Assembly: GCF_015209965.1 (NCBI RefSeq)
Contig: NZ_MU158690.1
Location: 372,854 to 436,853 of the forward strand
Length of the DNA: 64,000 bases
Direction of reading: 5' to 3'
Origin: Sphingobacterium pedocola
Lineage (GTDB): Bacteria; Bacteroidota; Bacteroidia; Sphingobacteriales; Sphingobacteriaceae
This document shows positions 36,306 through 45,378 of this stretch, in pieces. The translations under genes and the position numbers were made by a program. How positions within the stretch are numbered: position 1 is the first letter of the stretch; each line of letters opens with the position of its first letter. The notes under the pieces are model-generated. The model was not told the origin of the DNA and did no database searches. It was given only the letters and a program-made list of their open reading frames with translations.

Positions 36306-38729
36306 ATGAAACAATTTTATTCTACGGTCCTTTTCATTTTGTTTTCGGTGCTTACGTTTGCACAGACGGGGGATATAACTGGCAAGGTACATTTAGAAGA
36401 TGGTACACCGTTGAGCAATGTCACGGTTCGTGTCGTCGGAACGGAAATAGCAGGTATGTCGAATGACAAAGGTTTCTACACCTTAAAAAATGTTCCGTTT
36501 GGAAAGCAAGAGATCCGCGTTTCTTCGGTAGAAATTGATCCAACGACGTTGACTTTTGTCGTGAAAAAGGCAAAAGAGCATTTGGATGTACACATCAGTC
36601 CAAAAGGTGATATCACATTAGATGAGGTGACTGTTAAGGGCATGACAGTTAAGCGGGAAATGGAAACGAGCGGCTTTGCGGTAGCTGTTATTGAAACCAA
36701 GGAAGCGTCGCTAAGAAACCTGACTACTAATGAATTGTTGGATCGTGCGGTAGGTGTGCGAGTAAGACAAAATGGAGGAATTGGATCTCAGATAGAGTAC
36801 AATTTGAATGGTATGTCCGGCAGTGCCGTCGGAATATTTCTAGATGGAACTCCTATCTCGACCTTTGGATCTTCTTTCAACCTAAATAATATTCCTCCAG
36901 CAATGATCGAACGTATCGAGGTCTACAAAGGTGTGTTGCCATCTCATTTGACTGGTGATTATGTTGGTGGAGCGATCAATGTCATCATGAAAAAAGATGC
37001 CTCGGCTAATAGTGTTACAGCAGCAGTGTCCTATGGCTCATTTAATACCTTTCAGACGGATATAGGAGCTTTGTATAGAGATCAAAAATCAGGTTTTACA
37101 ACAAGAATTTCCGGTTTTTATACCTATACCGATAATAGTTACGAGATGTGGGGTAAATTTGCCATGAAAACTGATGCTGAGCTAAAATTGACAAGATTTA
37201 ACAGATTTAATCGGTTCAATAATACGTACAAATCTATTGGAGGACGTTTTGAGTTTGGTTTTACAGATGTGAAATGGGCTGATCAATTTTTCTTAGGATA
37301 TAACATATCAGATACCTACCAAGATATTCCGCATGGAACAACTATGGCACAACCTTATGTGGGAAGATTCAATGAGTATCAAGCGCATGTGTTTAGTTTG
37401 AATTATAATAAAGCAAATCTGTTTGTTGATGGATTGACACTTAATGTGAATGCAGTTTATAGTAACAGAAGCACCTATCTACAAGATACGGCACGAACGA
37501 TGTATAATTGGGATGGAAGTCCTATGGAGCGTATATTTAATGGTGTGCCAACACCTTGGGTTAAGAGGCCTGGTCAGGGACAGCAAGGTGTTGCTACTAT
37601 TACTAATATAGACCGAAAGATTATAAATGCCCGTACTAATTTGTCGTACACCGTTGCGCATGGGCATCGTTTATCTTTAAATCATAATTTGAATTCCACT
37701 CGCCGTGAAGACGAGGATTTGCTCAATCCGGATGCTCCGTTAAATTCAGGGAATGACCGTAATACTTCAACGAATATATTTGGATTTAACTATGAAGCGC
37801 AGACATTAGGTAATAAGTTGAGGACGAATCTTCTTGCAAAGTATACTATTAACCAAAATCATTATAATAATGCGGGGCAGGTGACCACTGTGACTAATAG
37901 CAATCCCGGATATGGCATCACTGTATCCTATAATGTGATACCTAAACTATTTGTGATAGCTTCTAATGAGAATACGTTTATATCTCCAAGAGATGAGCAA
38001 ATTTTTGGAAGCCCGGAAACAAATATTTTAGAAAATCTGGATTTGAAACCTGAGAAAAATGTCAATTATAATTTAGGTTTTAGATACACAGCTTTAGAAG
38101 GAACGAAAAATAAGCTTTCGCTTTACGCAAGTACTTTTTGGAGGAACGGATATGATAAAATAGCGGTGCAGGCCGTCGATTCGGTAATTGCGGGGCGCGA
38201 AAGTGATGCCAACATAGAAACATCAAAGTATATCAATCTTGGAAGAACCCAATCTAGAGGATTTGAAGCAGAGGTTATTTATGTGTATGATAATAAGCTA
38301 AATGCACTAGTTAACTTTTCCAGATTTAACTCGTTAATGAAGGTAGAGCTTGATGAAAATGGTCAACCCCATCGTTTGTATAATAGACAATTGCCTAATG
38401 AGCCTTTCTTTATGTTAAACGCAAGTTTGCAATATCGAATAAACAACCTCATTCAGCGAAAATCAACTTTCAATATTTTTTATAACTCTGGCTATGTAGC
38501 ACCTTTTCAGACGGTCTGGATTGATTCGGATAAATGGTTTACTACTCCAACACAATTTTATCATGATTTAGGGGGGAGTTATCGTACACCGAATGGTCGT
38601 GTGGTAGTTAGTTTGGATTTGAAAAATATTACAAATGCAGAAGTATATGACAATTTTGGTGTTCAGAAGCCAGGACGGGGTGTATACTTAAAATTGAATT
38701 ATATGCTGAATAATTTTAACAAAAAATAA
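36306..38729 (+). CDS. TonB-dependent receptor, probable ferric siderophore receptor (XusA-like)
   Basis: The 807-residue outer-membrane protein has a signal peptide (about 1-20), a carboxypeptidase-regulatory-like domain (about 22-105, GDITGKVHLEDGTPLSNVTVRV), a plug domain (about 115-230, including GIFLDGTPISTFGSSFNLNNIPPAMIERIEVYKGVLPSHL) and a 22-strand barrel to the C-terminus. The size, absence of a SusD partner, Fur-type box and following DUF4374 lipoprotein point to iron-siderophore uptake rather than glycan uptake. In Bacteroides thetaiotaomicron the matching trio is XusA-XusB-XusC. Substrate specificity cannot be read from sequence. Confidence 0.93.
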   Translation: MKQFYSTVLFILFSVLTFAQTGDITGKVHLEDGTPLSNVTVRVVGTEIAGMSNDKGFYTLKNVPFGKQEIRVSSVEIDPTTLTFVVKKAKEHLDVHISPKGDITLDEVTVKGMTVKREMETSGFAVAVIETKEASLRNLTTNELLDRAVGVRVRQNGGIGSQIEYNLNGMSGSAVGIFLDGTPISTFGSSFNLNNIPPAMIERIEVYKGVLPSHLTGDYVGGAINVIMKKDASANSVTAAVSYGSFNTFQTDIGALYRDQKSGFTTRISGFYTYTDNSYEMWGKFAMKTDAELKLTRFNRFNRFNNTYKSIGGRFEFGFTDVKWADQFFLGYNISDTYQDIPHGTTMAQPYVGRFNEYQAHVFSLNYNKANLFVDGLTLNVNAVYSNRSTYLQDTARTMYNWDGSPMERIFNGVPTPWVKRPGQGQQGVATITNIDRKIINARTNLSYTVAHGHRLSLNHNLNSTRREDEDLLNPDAPLNSGNDRNTSTNIFGFNYEAQTLGNKLRTNLLAKYTINQNHYNNAGQVTTVTNSNPGYGITVSYNVIPKLFVIASNENTFISPRDEQIFGSPETNILENLDLKPEKNVNYNLGFRYTALEGTKNKLSLYASTFWRNGYDKIAVQAVDSVIAGRESDANIETSKYINLGRTQSRGFEAEVIYVYDNKLNALVNFSRFNSLMKVELDENGQPHRLYNRQLPNEPFFMLNASLQYRINNLIQRKSTFNIFYNSGYVAPFQTVWIDSDKWFTTPTQFYHDLGGSYRTPNGRVVVSLDLKNITNAEVYDNFGVQKPGRGVYLKLNYMLNNFNKK

Positions 38730-38755
38730 TAGCTAACAATAACTTTTAATACAAG

Positions 38756-40198
38756 ATGAATAAAAATCTACTAAAAACCGTATTGTTCGGTTCGGCGATT
38801 GTACTAGGTACAATGGTATCCTGTAATAAGAATGACGGGCCAGATGACACTGGAGGAGGTGCTTCCGGTCCAGATAATAGCCCAAGAAAATACATCACGT
38901 TGACAGCTGCGTTTCCAGATGCAGAAACTAATACAGCAGGCAATGGAGGATCATTGGCTTATGCTTTAACACTGGAAGAAGCCCTCGATGCATCAAAAGA
39001 AGTTAATATATGGACAAATGGATATGGTTTGCGCTCTCAAAGAACGGCGCGTGTGCAAGGATCTGTCAATGGTAATTTTTTGTACAATATACAATACACA
39101 GGTGTTAACGGAGGTATCTTTAATAAATATCGAGTGTCAGGTGGCAAAGCTTTTGAAGATACGAACGAAGAGTTAAATGTTTCGGGTGTCTTAGGTACAT
39201 CTCCTCGTTGGGTCAAAGCTGCTGAAGGAATAGGAGTAGGCGTAAATATCTCTGGTGCATCTGCACCTATCGATCCGGTAAAAGCAGAAGCTGGTACACA
39301 GACTTATGAATATACACGAGGTACAGCCAGTATAGCGCTTATAAATTTGGATGATCCGCGGGTGCCTAACACCACTGAATTTGAGTTTCCTCTTACCCAA
39401 GCAGAAAAAGAAGCCGGTTATTCTGTAGGCCGTCTTGATGTTCCTGTAATACGTGGGAATAAAATCTTTATCGGATGTGCAGTTAGCAAGGCAGATCCTA
39501 ATAAACTTGTAAAAACAGTAAACTCAGAGACACAGGCTGTAACCTGGAGCTGGGCTGGAGATGCTCCTAATATAAAAGGTACCGCAACGTTAGTCGTTGA
39601 TTATCCTTCTTTAGCCAATCCGAAATTAATTTGGTCTACACAAAGTACATATGGTAACAATAGCTACCGTACGATGACGCAATATATAGGAACAGATGGT
39701 CATATATACCAATCAACAGGTGTTAACACAACAAGTTATCCTCACATTTTACGTATTGACAAAAACACGAACGATTATGACAATACATATTTATTTGACT
39801 TGTCTCAAGCTTTAGGAACCGGTAATCTTACAGGTATCAGGGCTTGGAGATATATTAAAGACGGCATTGGTATTGTTTTGTACACTGAAACAGGTGTTGC
39901 TGGTGGCTATGTTGCGCTTGTGGATTTGAATGCGAAGACAGCGACAAAGTTGACTACAGAAAACCAAACCGATGGAGGTTTCTCTGGTCTTTCCGCATCT
40001 CAAAATGGAGGTACGGCTTTGCAGGGGTCGCTTAGTCAGTTCCAAAATATTGGTCTTGCCGGCGATTATGTATATCTCCCGTTGACACCTAATGGTAAGG
40101 ACGGAAATCTATATCTTGTCAATTGGAAAACTAAAACGATAGCCAAAGGAATTAAACTGAAGGGGCAATCAGGTAGTTTCTATTTGGGCGCTTACTAA
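38756..40198 (+). CDS. DUF4374 lipoprotein (XusB-like siderophore-binding protein)
   Basis: The 480-residue protein has a lipoprotein signal with lipid-modified cysteine C23 (GTMVSC), a short acidic Gly-rich linker, and a beta-propeller-like body typical of DUF4374, with repeats such as GTDGHIYQSTG, YPHILRIDKNTNDYD and GDYVYLPLTPNGKDGNLYLVNW. In B. thetaiotaomicron the DUF4374 protein XusB binds ferric enterobactin at the cell surface and delivers it to XusA. The gene is 26 bases after the TonB receptor, consistent with a receptor-lipoprotein pair. I am confident of the domain and less of the exact ligand. Confidence 0.9.
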   Translation: MNKNLLKTVLFGSAIVLGTMVSCNKNDGPDDTGGGASGPDNSPRKYITLTAAFPDAETNTAGNGGSLAYALTLEEALDASKEVNIWTNGYGLRSQRTARVQGSVNGNFLYNIQYTGVNGGIFNKYRVSGGKAFEDTNEELNVSGVLGTSPRWVKAAEGIGVGVNISGASAPIDPVKAEAGTQTYEYTRGTASIALINLDDPRVPNTTEFEFPLTQAEKEAGYSVGRLDVPVIRGNKIFIGCAVSKADPNKLVKTVNSETQAVTWSWAGDAPNIKGTATLVVDYPSLANPKLIWSTQSTYGNNSYRTMTQYIGTDGHIYQSTGVNTTSYPHILRIDKNTNDYDNTYLFDLSQALGTGNLTGIRAWRYIKDGIGIVLYTETGVAGGYVALVDLNAKTATKLTTENQTDGGFSGLSASQNGGTALQGSLSQFQNIGLAGDYVYLPLTPNGKDGNLYLVNWKTKTIAKGIKLKGQSGSFYLGAY

Positions 40199-40225
40199 GC
40201 TTTTCAATAACAATATTTTACATCA

Positions 40226-40257
40226 AATCAGGTAGGGCATCAAAACCTTACCTGATT
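40226..40257 (+). terminator. Hairpin after the DUF4374 gene, possible attenuator
   Basis: AATCAGGTAGGG and CCTTACCTGATT pair at 11 of 12 positions around an 8-base loop. The T run after it is short, so it may only partly stop transcription and lower expression of the downstream genes relative to the receptor pair. Confidence 0.5.
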
Positions 40258-40299
40258 CTTGCATAATACAAATCCGTAATTAAGTTATAGAACAGCCCC

Positions 40300-40773
40300 A
40301 TGAAAACGATATATTATTTCCTGCTTTCCATGGCTCTTTTTTCCTGCAGTAAGCCCGAAAATGATACCGAAATTAATGCAAATATCGGTACATTTACATT
40401 TGGTGAGGGTGAAGGCTATACCATTTCTGATGACAGGATAAATATTACAACGCAGTACCGGGTCAAAGAAAATAAACTAGTCGAAGTAACATATACAGAT
40501 GCCGGAAAAGTAGAAACACTGTTAAATGCAGCAAAGACTAGTACAGGTATCCAGTTAAAAAAGACACCTATTCCCGAGTTCTTGTTAGAACAAGAACAAA
40601 ACAGAATGGTATTTGGCTGCAATGCCTGTGCAAATTTAAAGAACTTCTATGTGCATGTTGAAATCGATGGCGATAAATACTATTGGAGTTTTGACCAAAA
40701 TATGGAGACGCTTCCGGTTGAATTACAAGACTATGTAAAACAAGTTAAAGAAACCATTAATGCGATTAAATAG
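40300..40773 (+). CDS. Small lipoprotein of unknown function in the siderophore cluster
   Basis: The 157-residue protein has a lipoprotein signal (MKTIYYFLLSMALFSC, lipid cysteine C16). The mature part contains FGCNACANLKNFYVHVEIDGDKYYW with a CxxC pair near residues 107-110, and otherwise no recognised domain. A CxxC in an exported protein could bind metal or form a disulfide. It lies between the DUF4374 lipoprotein and the ankyrin protein on the same strand, so it is probably an accessory part of the uptake system. Function unknown. Confidence 0.8.
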   Translation: MKTIYYFLLSMALFSCSKPENDTEINANIGTFTFGEGEGYTISDDRINITTQYRVKENKLVEVTYTDAGKVETLLNAAKTSTGIQLKKTPIPEFLLEQEQNRMVFGCNACANLKNFYVHVEIDGDKYYWSFDQNMETLPVELQDYVKQVKETINAIK

Positions 40774-40911
40774 CCGCGAACAATGTGTCTCGTTGCTTTT
40801 ATTATAAATTCAATACCAAATACAATGAAATCATCATGATTTATTCAAACCACAGAGGGGTATGAATAAATCTGATAGCTTCATTACATTTAAAAAGCAA
40901 ATTATATACAT

Positions 40912-42441
40912 ATGAAAAAAATATTTCTAGCATCACTTTTATTCGCTTCGGTATATGCCACCGCACAGCAATCCAATACCAATACACTGATGTCGCCTGA
41001 TTTTTGGAAAACGAAACCGACGATAGAGCAGGTAAAAGCAGAGATTGCTAAAGGGAATAGCCCATCACAACCCGATGCAGCGTCCTGGGATCCAACAGCA
41101 CGAGCTATTCTTAACGAAGCTCCTTTAGCAACCATCAAGTTTATGGTCGAACAAGAAGGCAATGGTGTAGCCAAAAAGACACACCACAGCGCATCTTATT
41201 TACACTGGGCGGCAGGAAGAGGAAATGCCGAACTAGTTAATTATCTCATCGAAAAAGGTTCCGATATCCATCTAAACGACAGCCATGGTCGCTCCGTTAT
41301 CGAGAATGCTGCAGTAAGCAGCACGGATAACTTTGCAGTTTTGGATGCACTTTTCAAAGCTGGTGTAGATCCAAAGCAGAAATTCGGTGATGGTGCTTCC
41401 TTGTTATTGTTAGGAATTTCTACAGATAATAACCTTGCTAAGTCAGACTATTTTCTGTCTAAAGGCTTGTCTTACAGCGATACAGATGAATACGGAAGTA
41501 CTGTTGTTGATTATGCTGCAAAGTTGGGTAACAAAGAATTAATCGAAAAATTAATTGCTAAAGGTATAAAGCCAACAAATAATGCACTATTCTTTGCAAC
41601 ACAAGGTTCCCGGGCGCACCAAAATGGCATCGAGACCTACCAGTACCTAGTCGAAGAATTAAAGTTAGACCCAAAAGCTATCTATCAAAAAGACGGTTCT
41701 ACGATCCTGCACCCTTTGGTACGCCGTCCTAACAACGATGTCATCAACTACTTCTTAGCCAAAGGTGTGGATGTCAACAAAAAAGATAACGAAGGCAATA
41801 CCGTATTGGCCACTGCAGCCAGTGGAACAGATGCGGCGTTAGTAGCTACGTTAATAGCTAAAACTACAGATATCAACGCCGTCAATGAAAAAGGAGAGTC
41901 CGCGCTGACCAAAGCTGTTGCCAACAGCACAGCCGAGATCGTTTCATTGCTCGTAGAAAAAGGTGCAGACATCGATGTAATCGATCGCGACGGCAACAAC
42001 CTGGCCTATCACTGGTTTAACTCATTCAGGGACGTCAGACCAGGTGGTATGGGCGGCCCACAGGGCGGGCAAGTAGGTGCACAGCCTCGGACCGACGACT
42101 TTGCCGACAAGCTCGCTATTTTAAAGGCAAAAGGTCTTGATGTAACCGTGCCACAAGCAAATGGGCGCACCTTGTTTCATTTGGCCGTAGCCAAAGAAAA
42201 TGTGAATCTCATCAAGAAAGCAGCCGAATTGGGTGCGGATGTCAATGCGCAAGATGCAGAGCAGACTACTGCATTACATAAAGCCGCTCTGATAGCCAAA
42301 GACGATAGTCTCTTAAAAGAGCTTGTCGCATTAGGCGCAAAAAAAGATTTGAAAACAGAATTCGAGGAGACAGCCTATGATCTGGCTCAAGACAACGACT
42401 TTTTGAAAAGCAATAATATAGCGGTTGATTTCTTAAAGTAA
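40912..42441 (+). CDS. Exported ankyrin-repeat protein
   Basis: The 509-residue protein has a signal peptide (about 1-19, [20 protein letters not shown]) and at least eight ankyrin repeats, clear in [88 protein letters not shown] and [31 protein letters not shown] Gly/Pro/Gln-rich linker (about residues 375-392) splits the repeats. Ankyrin repeats bind proteins; an exported one in a siderophore and flavin cluster could scaffold periplasmic partners. I recall ankyrin proteins near PepSY and DUF2271 genes in other Bacteroidota but cannot confirm this. Confidence 0.9.
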   Translation: MKKIFLASLLFASVYATAQQSNTNTLMSPDFWKTKPTIEQVKAEIAKGNSPSQPDAASWDPTARAILNEAPLATIKFMVEQEGNGVAKKTHHSASYLHWAAGRGNAELVNYLIEKGSDIHLNDSHGRSVIENAAVSSTDNFAVLDALFKAGVDPKQKFGDGASLLLLGISTDNNLAKSDYFLSKGLSYSDTDEYGSTVVDYAAKLGNKELIEKLIAKGIKPTNNALFFATQGSRAHQNGIETYQYLVEELKLDPKAIYQKDGSTILHPLVRRPNNDVINYFLAKGVDVNKKDNEGNTVLATAASGTDAALVATLIAKTTDINAVNEKGESALTKAVANSTAEIVSLLVEKGADIDVIDRDGNNLAYHWFNSFRDVRPGGMGGPQGGQVGAQPRTDDFADKLAILKAKGLDVTVPQANGRTLFHLAVAKENVNLIKKAAELGADVNAQDAEQTTALHKAALIAKDDSLLKELVALGAKKDLKTEFEETAYDLAQDNDFLKSNNIAVDFLK

Positions 42442-42469
42442 ATTGCGCCGTAATTATTCATGCCGTACC

Positions 42470-42606
42470 TTGTCACCCCGGCTTCGGAGGGATCTGAAGC
42501 TGTATAGGTCGGCAATGAATGGCGGATCTAAAAGCGACTCCGTCATTGCGAGGAGGTGCGACGAAGCAATTCCGCAAAGTCTAACGCTTCGGTGCGCAAT
42601 GATGTA
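42470..42606. repeat. Dispersed intergenic repeat (CATTGCGAGGAGG type)
   Basis: Contains CGTCATTGCGAGGAGGTGCG and an inverted partner CGCAATGATG about 60 bases on, typical of short palindromic repeats scattered through many bacterial genomes. It lies in the 214-base gap between the ankyrin and DUF2271 genes and would form a hairpin in the operon transcript. Confidence 0.65.
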
Positions 42607-42655
42607 TATTACTTGATGCCAATGTAATTCCTTGGTAGTCATAAAAAATAATAAG

Positions 42656-43141
42656 ATGAAAATACACGTAAAACTTATATTAGCAATCTGCAGTTTATTT
42701 TTAGTTGCCAATCAATCTTTTGCCCAGACGAGTAAATACAAGTGCATGATCCAGATGGTAGGGTACCAGGGCGAAAAAGCATACGTCATTCTCTCACTGA
42801 TCAATCCCAAAGGCGAATACGAAAAGACCCTTTCGGTACTTGGTCCTGATAAACAATGGTTCAATACCTTAAAGGAATGGTACAAATTTCAGTCCAAGAC
42901 AAAAGAGAAAATCAGTGCCGTCACTGGTGCATCGGTGGGCGGTGGCGACCGTGCCGTGCGTACCATCGAAATAGATGATGCTAAACTGAACAAAGGGTAT
43001 AAGCTGCGCTTTGAGTCCGCAGTAGAAGAACAAAAATACCACGTAAAAGATGTAGAACTCGCTGTGACGCCCCAAGGGCTGGTAGAACGTGCCACCGGCA
43101 CGGGATACATCCGTTTCGTGAAATTAAGTAAAGTTCAGTAA
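42656..43141 (+). CDS. Exported DUF2271 protein, candidate flavinylated electron carrier
   Basis: From ATG 42656 the protein has 161 residues with a signal peptide (about 1-23, ending SFAQ). The body matches DUF2271 (YVILSLINPKGEYEKTLSVLGPDKQWF, YHVKDVELAVTP). Residues 87-93 read SAVTGAS, resembling the ApbE flavin-transfer motif Dxx(S/T)GA(T/S), in which the last residue (here S93) receives FMN; the leading Asp is replaced by Ser. An exported ApbE lies two genes downstream and a PepSY reductase follows after 7 bases. I infer a periplasmic FMN carrier between reductase and ferric siderophore. Confidence 0.85.
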   Translation: MKIHVKLILAICSLFLVANQSFAQTSKYKCMIQMVGYQGEKAYVILSLINPKGEYEKTLSVLGPDKQWFNTLKEWYKFQSKTKEKISAVTGASVGGGDRAVRTIEIDDAKLNKGYKLRFESAVEEQKYHVKDVELAVTPQGLVERATGTGYIRFVKLSKVQ

Positions 43142-43148
43142 GAAGCAA

Positions 43149-45332
43149 ATGACCCTATCCATCTGGCGGTATGCCCATCTGGCTTTAGCCCTAGTTTCGG
43201 CAATGTTCCTGTTGATACTTTCGGTGACGGGAGTTATCCTGGCTATTGGGGCGGTGGATGAAAAAACGCAAGGGTATAAAGTCAATAATTTTGATGAAAT
43301 AAACCTTGCACAGACCGTACCGGCACTGTGGGAGGTATATTCCGAAATAACAGAACTTACTATAGATCACAATCAGTTCGTGACTATCGATGCTTTCGAT
43401 GAGGAGGGCAATTCGCTCAAAGCCTACATCGACCCCCGAACCGGAGCAGTTTTAGGAGAAGTAAAGCCCCAAAGCGATTTTATACAGTGGAATATTGCAC
43501 TGCACCGTTCGCTGTTTTTGAAAGAAACCGGACGTATCATCGTCGGCGTTGCATCCTTTCTGCTTTTTCTGATTACGATTTCCGGCGTTGTGTTGATTGC
43601 CAAACGCCAACAGGGACTTCGAAATTTCTTCGCGAAGATCAATAAAGACTTCTTTGCCCAGTACTTTCACGTCGTCAGTGGGCGGATTTTTCTGATCCCC
43701 GTGCTGATACTAGCCCTCACAGGGACCTACCTTTTTATGGTCAGGGTAGGTTTGGCCGGAGGCGAAAACAAAACTGTTGATTACGCATTAAACGAGGCGG
43801 TGGCAGAGCAGAAAGCGTTAGCCGATTTTCCCGTTTTCAACGAAACACGGCTGGCAGATGTGGAGAAAATCGAATTTCCATTTATGCCCGACGATGCCGA
43901 GGAGTTTTATGTGTTAAAATTAAAAGATAGGGAACTGTCTGTCAATCAGATGACAGGCGAAATTGCAGAAGAAACCCGATACCCTTATAGCTTGCTTTTG
44001 GAGAAGCTCAGCCTAGACCTGCATACCGGGCGAACGAATGCGATTTGGGCAATTGTTTTGGGTCTTGCCTCGCTCAATATCCTCTTTTTCATTTATACCG
44101 GATTTGCGATTACCTTCCGCAGAACAGGAACTAAAGTAAAAAACAAGTTCAATGCTTCCTCAGCCGAATACGTATTTTTGGTCGGAACAGAAAACGGCAG
44201 TACACTATCTTTTGCCAATAAAATCCATCAGCAGCTACTGGCCCTCGGATATAAATCCTTTCTGACCGAGATGAACAAGTTTACACGCTTTCCCAAAGCG
44301 ACACATTTCGTGGTTTTCAGTTCTACGTATGGTTTGGGTACAGCACCGGCAAATGCGATAGATTTTGACAAACTGATTGCCAAGTTTCCACAAAATCAAC
44401 CCGTGCAATATTCCGTCATCGGGTTCGGATCAAAAGCCTATCCCGACTTCTGTGCCTATGCAACACAGCTCGACGAGCTGTTGGCACGACAAAGTTGGGC
44501 GATACGGATGCTTGATCTGCATACCGTAAACGACCGCTCCGTAGAAGAATTTATGACCTGGGTGAAGGCATGGAATGGGAAAACCGCCTGTGGATTAGGA
44601 ACTACACCCGCCCTGTACGCGACGAAAGTAACCGGATTGAAGAAATTCACAGTCTTGGAAAAAACCGCCGTCACCGAAGATAACGCAACGTTTAGAATTA
44701 CTCTGAAGCCACAGCGCAAGCAGGCTTTTCAGTCGGGCGATCTCCTAGCTCTCTACCCAGCAAACGATGGCCGTGAGCGGCTCTATTCCATCGCTAAAGT
44801 AGGCAGTAATATACAGCTTATCGTCAAGTTGCATCCCGGCGGATTAGGATCCCGGTTCTTATATCATCTCGATGAGGGCAATAGTACATCTGCCCGGATT
44901 GTCATTAACAAGGGGTTTCATTTCCCGAAAGATGCACCCATTGTCGCAATGATTGCCAATGGCACCGGAATTGCGCCATTTATTGGCATGATTAAGGAAA
45001 ACAGAAGACAGATTCCGGTTCACTTATATGCAGGCTTTAGGCACAACAATATCTTGTCGAAGCAATACGACTCCTTTGCCCAAAAAGAAATGGCTGCCAA
45101 TAGATTGGTTGGTTATTACAGTGCTTTTTCACGTGAGGAAAACCGACAATATGTAATGGATTTGATCCGAAAGGATGCAGTATTCTTTTCCGAATTATTA
45201 GAAAATAAAGGCGTCATTATGATTTGTGGTTCATTGGCGATGCAAAAAGACGTCGAACAACTGCTTTGTGAGATACTTCAGGCCAAAGACCTAAGCAACT
45301 ATAAAGCACAGATTTTAACGGATTGTTATTAG
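43149..45332 (+). CDS. PepSY membrane protein fused to flavodoxin and FAD/NAD(P)H reductase (XusC-like)
   Basis: The 727-residue protein has four PepSY-type transmembrane segments (about residues 8-30, 135-155, 178-200 and 298-322), with PepSY regions between them facing the periplasm. A flavodoxin domain follows (about 340-480, VFLVGTENGSTLSFANKI, FSSTYGLGTAPANA), then a CysJ-like reductase with FAD motif RERLYSIAKV and the nicotinamide site ANGTGIAPFIGMI. It should take electrons from cytosolic NAD(P)H, pass them through FAD and FMN, and send them across the membrane, probably via heme ligated by histidines of the membrane part (LALALVS...IALHRSLF, YFHVVSGR, LDLHTG). XusC of Bacteroides is a PepSY protein in the matching place. 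Confidence 0.9.
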   Translation: MTLSIWRYAHLALALVSAMFLLILSVTGVILAIGAVDEKTQGYKVNNFDEINLAQTVPALWEVYSEITELTIDHNQFVTIDAFDEEGNSLKAYIDPRTGAVLGEVKPQSDFIQWNIALHRSLFLKETGRIIVGVASFLLFLITISGVVLIAKRQQGLRNFFAKINKDFFAQYFHVVSGRIFLIPVLILALTGTYLFMVRVGLAGGENKTVDYALNEAVAEQKALADFPVFNETRLADVEKIEFPFMPDDAEEFYVLKLKDRELSVNQMTGEIAEETRYPYSLLLEKLSLDLHTGRTNAIWAIVLGLASLNILFFIYTGFAITFRRTGTKVKNKFNASSAEYVFLVGTENGSTLSFANKIHQQLLALGYKSFLTEMNKFTRFPKATHFVVFSSTYGLGTAPANAIDFDKLIAKFPQNQPVQYSVIGFGSKAYPDFCAYATQLDELLARQSWAIRMLDLHTVNDRSVEEFMTWVKAWNGKTACGLGTTPALYATKVTGLKKFTVLEKTAVTEDNATFRITLKPQRKQAFQSGDLLALYPANDGRERLYSIAKVGSNIQLIVKLHPGGLGSRFLYHLDEGNSTSARIVINKGFHFPKDAPIVAMIANGTGIAPFIGMIKENRRQIPVHLYAGFRHNNILSKQYDSFAQKEMAANRLVGYYSAFSREENRQYVMDLIRKDAVFFSELLENKGVIMICGSLAMQKDVEQLLCEILQAKDLSNYKAQILTDCY

Positions 45333-45378
45333 TTTAGTAACTGGTGATAGTAACTAGTGGCTCATTGGGACATAGCAT

